This document shows, piece after piece, positions 1 to 7,387 of a DNA stretch of 25,928 bases (its first letter is position 1; every line of letters starts with the position of its first letter). The DNA comes from Chloroflexota bacterium. Its GTDB lineage: Bacteria; Chloroflexota; Anaerolineae; Anaerolineales; DRMV01. The translations under genes and the position numbers were made by a program. The stretch spans positions 1 to 25,928 of the forward strand of contig JAADEP010000128.1 in the NCBI GenBank assembly GCA_013153335.1, written 5' to 3'. Below the pieces are notes generated by a model. The model made no database searches and was not told the origin of the DNA. It was given only the letters and a program-made list of their open reading frames with translations.

Positions 1-2
1 CG

Positions 3-359
3 GCCGAAGTGCACTTCGGCGACTTCGGCCTCAAGGCCCTCGAGCCCGCGTGGATCACCGCCCGCCAGATCGAGGCCGCGCGGCGCGCGATTGTGCGCAC
101 CCTGCGCCGCCGGGGCAAGGTGTGGATCCGCATCTTCCCTGATAAGCCCGTGACCCGCCGGCCGGCCGAGACCCGCCTGGGCGGCGGCAAGGGCAACGTG
201 GAAGAGTGGGTCGCGGTGGTCAAACCGGGCCGCATCATGTTCGAGGTCGGCGGCGTCGCGCCCGAGCTGGCCCAGGCCGCGTTGCGCAAGGCCTCGTATA
301 AGCTGCCCATCGCGACCAAGATCGTGGCGCGCGAAGGGCGGGAAGAGGAACTGGCCTGA
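3..359 (+). CDS. rplP: 50S ribosomal protein L16, 5' end cut by window edge
   Basis: This is the C-terminal part of L16, which binds 23S rRNA near the A-site tRNA elbow and the peptidyl-transferase centre. The frame is open from base 3 and reads AEVHFGDFGLKALEP, which matches the L16 core after its usual basic N-terminus of about 25 residues. The GTG at base 9 is therefore an internal valine and not the start. Further L16-like segments are RQIEAARRAI, GGGKGNVEEWVAVV and ALRKASYKLPI. About 119 codons remain of a usual length near 140. The next gene, rpmC, starts 36 nt downstream with its own ribosome binding site, the standard L16-L29 order of the S10 operon. The identity is clear; only the beginning is missing. 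Confidence 0.95.
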   Translation, partial: AEVHFGDFGLKALEPAWITARQIEAARRAIVRTLRRRGKVWIRIFPDKPVTRRPAETRLGGGKGNVEEWVAVVKPGRIMFEVGGVAPELAQAALRKASYKLPIATKIVAREGREEELA

Positions 360-395
360 CGGAGTCGCGTTAGGCCGGAAGACCAGGAGGTCCGC

Positions 396-620
396 ATGAA
401 GGCGTCGGAGATCCGAAAACTGTCCACCGAAGAAATCATTGAAAAGCTCGACGAAGCTCGGGAGCAGCTCATGCGCCTGCGCTTTCAGCAGGTGACGGGC
501 GAACTGGTGGACACCAGCCAATTCCGCAAGACCCGCCGCCTCATCGCCCGCTTGATGACCATCTTGCGCGAGCGGGAGATCGAGGCCGAGAAGCAATCTG
601 CCAGCGAGGGTGAAGCATGA
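396..620 (+). CDS. rpmC: 50S ribosomal protein L29
   Basis: L29 is a small two-helix protein on the large subunit near the peptide exit tunnel, where targeting factors dock. The 74-residue product is typical in size, opens MKASEIRKLSTEEI and contains the family core LMRLRFQQVTGELVDTSQFR. The ATG at 396 follows AGGAGG (about 386-391). Its TGA stop overlaps the rpsQ start in an ATGA arrangement, so the two are probably translationally coupled. The C-terminal residues (EAEKQSASEGEA) are acidic and look dispensable. The call is secure. Confidence 0.95.
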   Translation: MKASEIRKLSTEEIIEKLDEAREQLMRLRFQQVTGELVDTSQFRKTRRLIARLMTILREREIEAEKQSASEGEA

Positions 621-991
621 ACCGGCGGCGACGGCTTACGGGTGTGGTTGTATCCGACAAGATGCAAAAGACGGTGGTGGTCAAGGTGCGCCGCACCTTC
701 CGCCACCCCTTGTACAAGAAGGTCGTGCATCGGGATAAGAAGTACAAGGCCCACGACGAGCTGGGCGCGCGCGTGGGCGATGTGGTGGTGATCGTCGAGA
801 GCCGCCCCATTTCCAAAACCAAGCGGTGGGTTGTGCAACAGATCCTGAAACGAGCGGGCGAGGCGGCTCGCGAGCAGGATATGGTGGTCGAGGAAGAAGT
901 CGCGGCCCTGGAGGGCACGGGCGCGGAGCCCGAAGCCGAAGCCCAACCCGAAGCCGCGACCGAGGTGGATGCCGAGGCTGGGGAGGCGTAA
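617..991 (+). CDS. rpsQ: 30S ribosomal protein S17 with long acidic C-terminal tail
   Basis: S17 is an OB-fold primary-binding protein of the small subunit that contacts helices 7 and 11 of 16S rRNA. Residues 1-80 form a complete S17, with RLTGVVVSDKMQKTVVVKV, RHPLYKKVV, GDVVVIVESRPISKTKRW and a closing helix. Bacterial S17 usually ends there, at about 80-90 residues. This protein continues for 44 more residues (81-124) rich in Glu and Ala, with about 15 acidic residues and a single Arg. The tail is seen directly; its role is unknown and it is probably disordered. The start overlaps the rpmC stop, and rplN follows after 3 nt. Confidence 0.95.
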   Translation: MNRRRRLTGVVVSDKMQKTVVVKVRRTFRHPLYKKVVHRDKKYKAHDELGARVGDVVVIVESRPISKTKRWVVQQILKRAGEAAREQDMVVEEEVAALEGTGAEPEAEAQPEAATEVDAEAGEA

Positions 992-994
992 GCC

Positions 995-1366
995 ATGGTC
1001 CAGCAAGAGAGTCGACTTAAGATTGCCGACAACACGGGCGCGAAGGAAATCTTGGTCATTCGCGTCCTGGGTGGGTCCCACCGCAAATACGGTCGGGTGG
1101 GGGACGTGGTCGTCGGGACCGTCAAGGTCGCGACGCCTCACGGTCAGGTCAAGAAGAGCGACATCGTGCACGCGGTCATCGTGCGCACCAAGAAAGAATG
1201 GCGCCGGGAGGATGGCTCGTACATCCGCTTTGACGACAACGCGGCCGTCATCCTAGCGCCCGATGGCACCAATCCCCGCGGGACCCGGATTTTCGGGCCC
1301 GTCGCCCGAGAATTGCGGGAAAAGGGCTTTACCAAAATCATCTCCCTGGCGCCGGAAGTACTTTAG
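995..1366 (+). CDS. rplN: 50S ribosomal protein L14
   Basis: L14 is a beta-barrel protein of the large subunit that helps form an intersubunit bridge with 16S rRNA. The 123-residue product has the usual length and the expected segments: MVQQESRLKIADNTGAKEI, RVLGGSHRKYGRVGDVVV, VKKSDIVHAVIVRTKKEWRR, and the closing GTRIFGPVARELREKGFTKI followed by SLAPEVL. A GGAGG box (981-985) lies inside the end of rpsQ, 9 nt before the ATG, which supports coupled translation. rplX follows after 30 nt. Confidence 0.96.
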   Translation: MVQQESRLKIADNTGAKEILVIRVLGGSHRKYGRVGDVVVGTVKVATPHGQVKKSDIVHAVIVRTKKEWRREDGSYIRFDDNAAVILAPDGTNPRGTRIFGPVARELREKGFTKIISLAPEVL

Positions 1367-1396
1367 CCGGGCCAGATGGGCATGGAGTGACGAGCG

Positions 1397-1732
1397 ATGA
1401 CTCAGCCGAAGTTCAAGATCAAGAAGGGCGACATGGTCGAAGTCATCACCGGTCGGGACAAAGGCCGACGCGGGGAGGTGGTGCGGGTGTTGCCGCGCAA
1501 GGCCCGCGTGGTGGTGCAGGGCGTCAACCGGCGCAAGCGCCACCGCAAGTCGTACCAGGCGGGCGGGCGCACCCTCGAAGGCGGCATCATCGAGTTCGAA
1601 GCGCCCATCCACATTTCCAACGTGATGCTGATCTGCCCCAAGTGCGGGCAGCGCACCCGTGTCGGCATCCGGCGGGATGAGGATGGTACGCGCCACCGCG
1701 TGTGCAAGAAGTGCGGCGCGGATATCGACTGA
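1397..1732 (+). CDS. rplX: 50S ribosomal protein L24, zinc-ribbon form
   Basis: L24 is an early assembly protein of the large subunit with a KOW domain. Residues 5-40 carry the KOW motif (KIKKGDMVEVITGRDKGRRG). The C-terminal third holds two CxxC pairs, C80/C83 (CPKCG) and C103/C106 (CKKCG), that can form a zinc ribbon. Such a ribbon is known in a subset of bacterial L24 proteins and missing in others such as E. coli. The length of 111 residues is normal. A GGAG box lies at about 1384-1387. A 9-bp inverted repeat separates this gene from rplE. Confidence 0.95.
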   Translation: MTQPKFKIKKGDMVEVITGRDKGRRGEVVRVLPRKARVVVQGVNRRKRHRKSYQAGGRTLEGGIIEFEAPIHISNVMLICPKCGQRTRVGIRRDEDGTRHRVCKKCGADID

Positions 1733-1746
1733 GTCCAGTCACCTTG

Positions 1747-1775
1747 CCCTCACGGACGGACGGTCCCCGTGAGGG
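1747..1775 (+). promoter_or_regulatory. Intercistronic hairpin between rplX and rplE
   Basis: CCCTCACGG (1747-1755) pairs perfectly with CCGTGAGGG (1767-1775) around an 11-nt loop. The 3' arm ends 4 nt before the GGAGGA box of rplE (1780-1785), so folding could limit ribosome access or protect an mRNA end. No T-run follows, so it is not a classic terminator. The regulatory role is inferred. Confidence 0.45.
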
Positions 1776-1790
1776 GTGCGGAGGACGAAC

Positions 1791-2336
1791 ATGGCGCACT
1801 GGTTGAAGGAGAAGTACAAGAACGAAGTGGTCCCGGCCCTGATGCGGGAGTTCAACTACCCGAACATCATGGCCGTACCCCGCATCGAAAAGGTCGTGCT
1901 CAACATCGGCGTGGGCGAGGCCAAAGAGAACGCGAAGGCCCTGGAACACGCCGCGCGCGACCTCGCGACCATCGCGGGCCAAAAGCCCATCATCACCCGG
2001 GCCCGCAAGAGCATCGCGGGCTTTCGCCTGCGCAAGGGCATGCCCATCGGCGTCAAGGTCACCTTGCGGGGCGACCGCATGTGGGCCTTCTTAGACCGCT
2101 TGATGAACGTCGCGCTCCCTCGCGTGCGGGACTTCCGCGGGGTCTCGCCCAACGCGTTCGATGGCCGGGGCAACTACTCCTTGGGCTTGCGGGAACAGCT
2201 GGTGTTCCCGGAAATCGACTACGACCAGATCGACAAGATTCGAGGCCTCGAGGTCACCATCGTGACCACGGCCGAGACCGACGAAGAGGCCCGTCGTTTG
2301 TTGGCTCTCTTAGGGATGCCCTTCCGACGCCAGTAG
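1791..2336 (+). CDS. rplE: 50S ribosomal protein L5
   Basis: L5 binds 5S rRNA and, with L18 and L25-type proteins, builds the central protuberance; it also contacts P-site tRNA. The ATG at 1791 is chosen because GGAGGA (1780-1785) lies 5 nt upstream, whereas an in-frame GTG at 1776 would lie inside that leader. The resulting 181-residue protein starts MAHWLKEKYKNEVVPALM and contains MAVPRIEKVVLNIGVGEA, GQKPIITRARKSIAGFRLR, the 5S-binding region GMPIGVKVTLRG, and NYSLGLREQLVFPEIDYD. Its length and ending match the family. rpsN follows after 40 nt. Confidence 0.96.
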   Translation: MAHWLKEKYKNEVVPALMREFNYPNIMAVPRIEKVVLNIGVGEAKENAKALEHAARDLATIAGQKPIITRARKSIAGFRLRKGMPIGVKVTLRGDRMWAFLDRLMNVALPRVRDFRGVSPNAFDGRGNYSLGLREQLVFPEIDYDQIDKIRGLEVTIVTTAETDEEARRLLALLGMPFRRQ

Positions 2337-2376
2337 TCGGAAGGCTGGGCAGAACTTCTTAGGGTGAGGTGCGAGC

Positions 2377-2559
2377 ATGACGCGCAAGGCTTTGATGTAC
2401 CGGAACAAGTTCAAGAAGTACAAGGTGCAGTACCGGAACCGCTGCCGCATCTGTGGGCGCCCCCGGGGTTACATCCGCCGCTTTGGTGTGTGCCGCATCT
2501 GCTTCCGGGAATTGGCGCTGGAAGGCAAGATCCCGGGTGTGGCGAAATCTTCCTGGTAG
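2377..2559 (+). CDS. rpsN: 30S ribosomal protein S14, zinc-binding type Z
   Basis: S14 sits in the head of the small subunit and is needed for late assembly. This is the short, 60-residue zinc form, with the four ligands C23/C26 (CRIC) and C39/C42 (CRIC) flanking GRPRGYIRRFGV. The zinc-independent paralogue is about 100 residues long and lacks these cysteines. It opens MTRKALMYRNKFKKYKVQYR, and the end KIPGVAKSSW is typical. A GGTGAGG leader precedes the ATG. It sits in the usual L5-S14-S8 order. Confidence 0.96.
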   Translation: MTRKALMYRNKFKKYKVQYRNRCRICGRPRGYIRRFGVCRICFRELALEGKIPGVAKSSW

Positions 2560-2576
2560 CGGTTGGAGGGAGCATT

Positions 2577-2990
2577 ATGGCGGTAAACGATCCCATTGCC
2601 GATATGCTGACGCGCATTCGGAACGCGCTCATGGCCGGGCACGAAGAGGTGACCATGCCTTCTTCCAAAATGAAAGAAGCGATTGCGCGCATCCTCAAAG
2701 AAGAAGGCTACATCAAAAACTATCGGGTCGAGTCGGGGGGCTCGTCCGCGCGTAAGACCTTGCGCCTGCAACTCAAGTACGTGGGCGAGCGGCGCCACCG
2801 ACGGCCCGTGATTCGGGGCTTAGAGCGGGTGAGCAAGCCCGGCCGCCGCGTGTACGCCCGCAAGCACGAGTTGCCTTGGGTGAAGTCGGGCATGGGGATC
2901 GCGATTGTGACCACGCCCAAGGGCGTGATGACCGCGCAACGCGCGCGCAAACTGGGCGTGGGTGGCGAGGTCATTTGCAAAGTTTGGTAA
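2577..2990 (+). CDS. rpsH: 30S ribosomal protein S8
   Basis: S8 is a primary 16S rRNA-binding protein of the central domain. In E. coli it represses the spc operon by binding mRNA near L5. The ATG at 2577 gives 137 residues, starting MAVNDPIADMLTRIRNALMA, which is the family start; the frame is open further upstream but that part overlaps rpsN. Conserved segments are MPSSKMKEAIARILKEEGYI, GLERVSKPGRRVYARKHELP and the end GIAIVTTPKGVMTAQRARK-LGVGGEVICKVW. A TTGGAGGGAG box lies just upstream. Whether S8 autoregulates here cannot be read from the sequence. Confidence 0.96.
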   Translation: MAVNDPIADMLTRIRNALMAGHEEVTMPSSKMKEAIARILKEEGYIKNYRVESGGSSARKTLRLQLKYVGERRHRRPVIRGLERVSKPGRRVYARKHELPWVKSGMGIAIVTTPKGVMTAQRARKLGVGGEVICKVW

Positions 2991-3017
2991 GCCATCACGG
3001 CGTTGGAGGTTGGCACC

Positions 3018-3569
3018 GTGTCTCGGATTGGACGCTTACCCATCCCCGTCCCCGAAAATGTGCAGGTGGAAATTCGGGGCTCGCATGTGCGGGTGAAGGG
3101 CCCGAAGGGCGAGTTGGCGTTTACCTTCCCCGCAGCCATGAAAATTATCTTTGATGAAAAGACCCGGACGTTGCGGGTTGAGCGCCCTTCGGACGAGAAA
3201 CAGCACAAGGCTTGGCACGGCACTACCCGCGCGGTGCTCAACAACATGGTGGTCGGTGTGTCCAAGGGCTTCCAGAAGGTCCTGGAAGTGCGCGGCACAG
3301 GCTACCGCGCGGAGGTCAAGGGCAAGGACCTGGTGCTCAACGTCGGGTACTCGCACCCGGTGGTCATCAGCCCGCCGCCGGGCATCGAGTTCGAAGCGCG
3401 ACGTGGCCCGCAGGGTTACCTGATCACGGTCAAGGGCTACGACAAAGTCCTGGTGGGCCAGGTCGCGGCCAACATCCGCAAGGTGCGCCCGCCGGAGCCT
3501 TACAAGGGCAAGGGCATTCGGTATCAGGGCGAGGTGGTACGCCGCAAGGCCGGCAAGGCCGGGCGGTAA
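3018..3569 (+). CDS. rplF: 50S ribosomal protein L6
   Basis: L6 has two homologous domains and supports the factor-binding site near the sarcin-ricin loop. I place the start at GTG 3018 because GGAGG (3005-3009) lies 8 nt upstream and the product then begins (M)SRIGRLPIPVPENV like other L6 proteins; an upstream TTG (3003) overlaps that ribosome binding site. The length is 183 residues. The C-terminal signature PPEPYKGKGIRYQGE, followed by VRRKAGKAG, is clear. rplR follows after a 65-nt gap. Confidence 0.95.
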   Translation: MSRIGRLPIPVPENVQVEIRGSHVRVKGPKGELAFTFPAAMKIIFDEKTRTLRVERPSDEKQHKAWHGTTRAVLNNMVVGVSKGFQKVLEVRGTGYRAEVKGKDLVLNVGYSHPVVISPPPGIEFEARRGPQGYLITVKGYDKVLVGQVAANIRKVRPPEPYKGKGIRYQGEVVRRKAGKAGR

Positions 3570-3634
3570 CGCATTGACCCTTGGCTCCACGGAACCCCGT
3601 TGCGGGCCCGTGGGCCGGTAAGGGAGGTTGAACC

Positions 3635-4000
3635 ATGGCCAAGTTGAGTCGCAACGAAGCCCGCAAACGACGCCACAAGCGGGTGCGCAAGAAGGTCCAC
3701 GGCACACCCGAACGGCCTCGGCTGAACGTGTTCCGCAGCTTGACCCACATCTACGCGCAGATCATCGACGACGAAGCCGGCACGACCTTGGTCTCGGCTT
3801 CGACCATCGACCGAGAACTGCGGCCTTTGATGGCGGGCAAGACCAAGACCGAGCAAGCCCGCCTGGTGGGGGAAAAGCTCGCGGAACGGGCCTTGGCCAA
3901 GGGCATCACCCGCGTGGTGTTCGACCGGGGCGGGTACAAGTATTTTGGCCGGGTCAAGGCCTTGGCCGATGGCGCCCGGGCCGGTGGCCTGGAGTTCTAA
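3635..4000 (+). CDS. rplR: 50S ribosomal protein L18
   Basis: L18 binds 5S rRNA together with L5 and anchors it to the central protuberance. The 121-residue product has a basic N-terminal tail (KLSRNEARKRRHKRVRKKVH) followed by the conserved GTPERPRLNVFRSLTHIYAQ, then LVGEKLAERALAKGI and VVFDRGGYKYFGRVKALADG, ending GGLEF as most L18 proteins do. GGGAGG lies 8 nt upstream of the ATG. The identity is unambiguous. Confidence 0.96.
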   Translation: MAKLSRNEARKRRHKRVRKKVHGTPERPRLNVFRSLTHIYAQIIDDEAGTTLVSASTIDRELRPLMAGKTKTEQARLVGEKLAERALAKGITRVVFDRGGYKYFGRVKALADGARAGGLEF

Positions 4001-4038
4001 ACGGCCTCAGAAACCGAAGCCGATAGGGAGGCACGAGT

Positions 4039-4590
4039 ATGGCGATGGATTATGTCGCACCGGATGCGTACGAGGAAGAGCTGGACGAGCGCACCATTGA
4101 GATCGCCCGGGTGGCCAAGGTGGTCAAGGGCGGTCGGCGTTTCTCCTTCCGAGCCACGGTGGTGGTCGGTGATCGGCGCGGGCGGGTCGGCCTGGGCATT
4201 GGCAAGGCCAACGCGGTGCCCGACGCGGTGCGCAAGGCCAGCGAACGGGCTCGGCGCAACATGATCAAAATCAATTTGTACGACACCACCATTCCGCACG
4301 AGGTGATCGGCGAGGTGGGCGGTGCGCGGGTGCTGCTGAAGCCCGCGTCGCCCGGTACGGGCGTGATCGCCGCGGGCGGCGTGCGCGCGATTTTGGAGGC
4401 CGCGGGCATCCGTGACGTGCTCACCAAGTCCATGGGGGCGAACACGTTGATCAACGTGGTGCAGGCCACCATGGACGCGCTGCAACAGCTGCGCGCGGTC
4501 GAGGAAGTGGCGCAGGAGCGCAACAAGCCCATTGAGCATGTGATGCCGTTCTGGGATCGCCGCAAGCGGAGGAAGTCGCATGGCCGGTAA
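4039..4590 (+). CDS. rpsE: 30S ribosomal protein S5
   Basis: S5 lies at the mRNA entrance with S3 and S4 and affects decoding accuracy. The 183-residue protein has an acidic N-terminal stretch (residues 10-20), the double-stranded RNA-binding region with VAKVVKGGRRFSFRATVVVG and GRVGLGIGKANAVPDAVRKA, and the C-terminal domain with LLKPASPGTGVIAAGGVRAI and EAAGIRDVLTKSMGANTLIN. A GGGAGG box precedes the ATG. The 3' end overlaps rpmD by 11 nt, so translation of L30 is probably coupled to S5. Confidence 0.96.
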   Translation: MAMDYVAPDAYEEELDERTIEIARVAKVVKGGRRFSFRATVVVGDRRGRVGLGIGKANAVPDAVRKASERARRNMIKINLYDTTIPHEVIGEVGGARVLLKPASPGTGVIAAGGVRAILEAAGIRDVLTKSMGANTLINVVQATMDALQQLRAVEEVAQERNKPIEHVMPFWDRRKRRKSHGR

Positions 4591-4771
4591 GCGATTGCGC
4601 ATTACGCTGGTGAAGAGCCCGATAGGGTATTCGAAACGGCAGAAAGAGACGGTGCGCGCGCTGGGCTTGCGCCGGTTGAACCAGACGGTCGAGCACGCGG
4701 ATACGCCGATGATCCGGGGGATGGTGGCGAAGGTGGCGCACCTGGTGCGCGTAGAAGAGGTGGAGCAGTAG
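4580..4771 (+). CDS. rpmD: 50S ribosomal protein L30
   Basis: L30 is a small large-subunit protein present in only part of the bacteria. The 63-residue product shows the family pattern: LRITLVKSPIGYSKRQKETV, then ALGLRRLNQTVEHADTPMIRG and MVAKVAHLVRVEE. Its ribosome binding site (GGAGG, about 4568-4572) lies inside rpsE and its ATG is within the last codons of that gene. rplO follows, with a short GC-rich gap. Confidence 0.95.
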   Translation: MAGKRLRITLVKSPIGYSKRQKETVRALGLRRLNQTVEHADTPMIRGMVAKVAHLVRVEEVEQ

Positions 4772-4826
4772 TTCGTGTAGCCCTCACGGGCGACAGGTTC
4801 GTTATCCTGTGCATGGGAGTGGGGTC

Positions 4827-5282
4827 ATGAAGATCCACGATTTACGACCGAATCCGGGGGCGAAGCACCGCAAAAAGCGGGTGGGCCGGGGCATCGCGGC
4901 CGGCCAGGGCAAGACCGCAGGCCGCGGCACCAAGGGCCAAAACGCGCGCGCGGGCGGCGGTGTGCGTCCCTATCACGAAGGCGGGAACCTGCCTTTGGTG
5001 CGCCGCTTGCCCACCAAGCGCGGGTTCAAGCCGCCTTTCCCAAAGCAATTTCACGAGATCAACCTTGACCAACTGGCCCAACGCTTTCAGGCGGGCGAGG
5101 AAGTGACGCCCGAGACCCTGGTGGCCAAGGGCTTGCTGCGCAAGGTCCGCTATCCCATCGTCATCTTGGGCCGCGGCGATCTGGATATCGCGCTCACGGT
5201 CAAAGTCCACCGGGTGAGCCAGGGCGCGCGTGCCAAGATCGAAGCTGCCGGCGGCCAGGTGGAAATCATCGCCTGGTCCTGA
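4827..5282 (+). CDS. rplO: 50S ribosomal protein L15
   Basis: L15 is an assembly protein that spans the large subunit through a long extended N-terminal arm. The ATG at 4827 is preferred over an in-frame GTG at 4809 because a GGGAGTGGGG leader (4815-4824) lies directly upstream and the protein then starts MKIHDLRPNPGAKHRKKRVG. The 151 residues include the Gly/Arg-rich arm (GRGIAAGQGKTAGRGTKGQN), GGVRPYHEGGNLPLVRRLP and the C-terminal L15/L18e fold ending EIIAWS. secY follows after 28 nt, the conserved L15-SecY order. Confidence 0.96.
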   Translation: MKIHDLRPNPGAKHRKKRVGRGIAAGQGKTAGRGTKGQNARAGGGVRPYHEGGNLPLVRRLPTKRGFKPPFPKQFHEINLDQLAQRFQAGEEVTPETLVAKGLLRKVRYPIVILGRGDLDIALTVKVHRVSQGARAKIEAAGGQVEIIAWS

Positions 5283-5310
5283 CCGGCCCGGCCCGTGAGG
5301 AGTTCCGTCC

Positions 5311-6657
5311 ATGAAAGGTTCACCATGGCGTTACCTCTGGATCGCCGAAGACATCCGCCGCAAGCTTTTGATCACCATCGGCATTTTGGTGATCTACCGC
5401 TTCGCGGCGCAGATCCCGGTGCCGGGGGTGGACGCGGATGTCATGGCCCAGCTGCTGCAAAGCACCAAGCCCGGCGCCGGGTTTTTGAATCTGCTCAACT
5501 TTCTCTCGGGCGGCGCGTTGGCCCGGTTCTCGGTGCTCTCGATGGGTGTGTACCCGTACATTACCGCGCAGATTATTTTGCAGATTTTGGTGCCCATCGT
5601 GCCTTCGTGGCAGCGCCGCATGGAAGAGGACCCGCGGGAAGGCCGGAAGTGGATGGAGCGCTGGAGCTACATTTTGGCCGTCCCCGTGGCCGCGTTGCAG
5701 GCGCTGGGCCAGATCCGCTTGGTCTCGTACTTCGGCGGGGTGCCCGTCATCCCCAATTTCGGCTTTTCGGGCGACAAAATTTTGCCCAGCATCGCCATTA
5801 TTCTCGCGATGACCGCGGGCACGATGTTCGCGATCTGGCTGGGTGAGCTGATCTCTGAGTACGGCATCAAAGGCCAGGGCATTTCCCTCATCATCTTCGC
5901 GGGCATCACCGCGCGGCTGCCGTACAACTTCGCGACCTTGTGGCAAGACCCGCAGAACCGCTGGTTCTACACCGCGGTCTCGCTTATCGTGCTGGTCTTC
6001 ACCGTGTTCCTTATCGTGTTCGTGCAGCAGGGCAAGCGGTTGGTGCCGGTGATGTACCCGGGCCGGCGCATTGGCCGCCGTATGTCCATGCCTGTCAAAG
6101 GAACGCTGCCGCTGCCCGTCAACATGGCCGGCATGATCCCGCTCATTTTCGCACAGTCGTTGCTCGCGCTGCCCGGCATGTTCGCAGGACTCTTCCTCAA
6201 CTCGAGCAACGAAACCCTGCGCAACATCGCGAGCGCCATCCAGCGTTTCTTTGACCCCAACTACGGCACCTACTGGTGGAGCTACTTCATCTTCGTGGTG
6301 CTCTTCACCTTCTTCTACACCGAAGTGCTCTTCATGCAGCAGAGCTACGGCGAGCAGTTGCGCCGCCAGGGCGCGCGCATCCCGGGCGTGCCCCCCGGAG
6401 AACCCACGCAAGAGTACCTGACCCGGGTGCTGCGCCGCATCACGCTGCCCGGCGCGCTGTTCCTGGGCTTCGTAGCCATCCTGCCCTATTTGCTCACCCT
6501 GCTCGTGCCGTCCGCGGCCCAGGGCGGGTATTCGTCGCTGCTGCTCATCTCGTCCTCGGGCCTCATCATCGTGGTCGGCGTGGTGCGGGACCTGTTGTAC
6601 AACATCGAGGCTGAGCTCAAGATGCACGGCTACGAAGAGCGCTTGCTGATCCGGTAA
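5311..6657 (+). CDS. secY: Preprotein translocase channel subunit SecY
   Basis: SecY is the channel of the Sec translocon in the cytoplasmic membrane and pairs with SecE and SecG. The 448-residue product is normal in length and has about ten hydrophobic segments. Recognisable parts are the N-terminal KLLITIGILVIYRFAAQIPV, the plug-region GGALARFSVLSMGVYPYITA, and the cytoplasmic loop GRRMSMPVKGTLPLPVNMAG followed by MIPLIFAQSLL. The loop with RRQGARIPGVPPGEPTQEYL comes next, and the end ELKMHGYEERLLIR is typical. GAGGAG (about 5297-5302) is the ribosome binding site. adk follows after 22 nt, as in many bacteria. Confidence 0.97.
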   Translation: MKGSPWRYLWIAEDIRRKLLITIGILVIYRFAAQIPVPGVDADVMAQLLQSTKPGAGFLNLLNFLSGGALARFSVLSMGVYPYITAQIILQILVPIVPSWQRRMEEDPREGRKWMERWSYILAVPVAALQALGQIRLVSYFGGVPVIPNFGFSGDKILPSIAIILAMTAGTMFAIWLGELISEYGIKGQGISLIIFAGITARLPYNFATLWQDPQNRWFYTAVSLIVLVFTVFLIVFVQQGKRLVPVMYPGRRIGRRMSMPVKGTLPLPVNMAGMIPLIFAQSLLALPGMFAGLFLNSSNETLRNIASAIQRFFDPNYGTYWWSYFIFVVLFTFFYTEVLFMQQSYGEQLRRQGARIPGVPPGEPTQEYLTRVLRRITLPGALFLGFVAILPYLLTLLVPSAAQGGYSSLLLISSSGLIIVVGVVRDLLYNIEAELKMHGYEERLLIR

Positions 6658-6679
6658 GGAGTGGGAGAGGAGCGGGACG

Positions 6680-7384
6680 ATGGCAACCACCACGGATGAG
6701 CGACCATTGTTCATTGTGCTCTTGGGCCCGCCTGGCGCGGGCAAGGGCACGCAGGCCAAACGCCTGGCCGAAGCGCTGGGGCTGCCCCACATTTCCACGG
6801 GCGATATCTTTCGGGAGCACCTGAAGAAGCAGACGCCTTTGGGACGGCTGGCCCAGCAATATATGGACCGCGGCGCGTTGGTGCCCGACGAGGTGACCAT
6901 TGAGATGGTCCGCGAGCGTTTGAGCCGGGACGACGCGCGGCGAGGCGCGATTTTGGATGGGTTCCCGCGGACCTTGGCGCAGGCTGAGGCTTTCGCGGCT
7001 ATGCTCGCGGAACGGGGCGCGCGCTTGATCGTGCCCTACATCCGCGTGCCCGAAGAGGTCTTGGTCGAACGCTTGAGCGGCCGCTGGATCTGCCGCGCTC
7101 ACGGCCATATTTTCCATGAGAAGTACAACCCACCCAAACAGCCGGGCGTGTGCGATTACGACGGTTCGGAACTTTACCAACGCGAAGACGATAAGCCCGA
7201 GACCATTCAGCACCGCATCCGGGTGTATGAGGAAGAAACCGCGCCGCTGATTGAGTACTATCGCAACCAGGGCGTGTTGGTCGAGATCGACGGCAATCGC
7301 CCGATGGATGAGGTCACGTGGGCCTTGATCGATGCGGTGCAAGACGCGCTCAATCAAAAGTCAACGGCCTCTGAGGACGCGTAA
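6680..7384 (+). CDS. adk: Adenylate kinase, metal-binding lid form
   Basis: Adenylate kinase interconverts ATP + AMP and 2 ADP in the cytoplasm. The 234-residue long form has the P-loop GPPGAGKGT (16-24), the AMP-site segment HISTGDIFREHLKK (37-50), and DGFPRTLAQAEAF. Its lid holds C138-x2-H141 and C158-x2-D161, spaced like the zinc ligands of Gram-positive adenylate kinases (usually C-C-C-D), with His here at the second site. The lid therefore probably binds zinc, which is known to stabilise this domain. The gene lies between secY and map, with only 3 nt to map. Confidence 0.96.
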   Translation: MATTTDERPLFIVLLGPPGAGKGTQAKRLAEALGLPHISTGDIFREHLKKQTPLGRLAQQYMDRGALVPDEVTIEMVRERLSRDDARRGAILDGFPRTLAQAEAFAAMLAERGARLIVPYIRVPEEVLVERLSGRWICRAHGHIFHEKYNPPKQPGVCDYDGSELYQREDDKPETIQHRIRVYEEETAPLIEYYRNQGVLVEIDGNRPMDEVTWALIDAVQDALNQKSTASEDA

Positions 7385-7387
7385 GCC

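Noticed and set aside
5320..6900. Long antisense open frame (526 codons) across secY and the start of adk
   Set aside because: Composition is His/Arg/Asp-rich with no family features; it is the opposite strand of clearly conserved genes in high-GC DNA.
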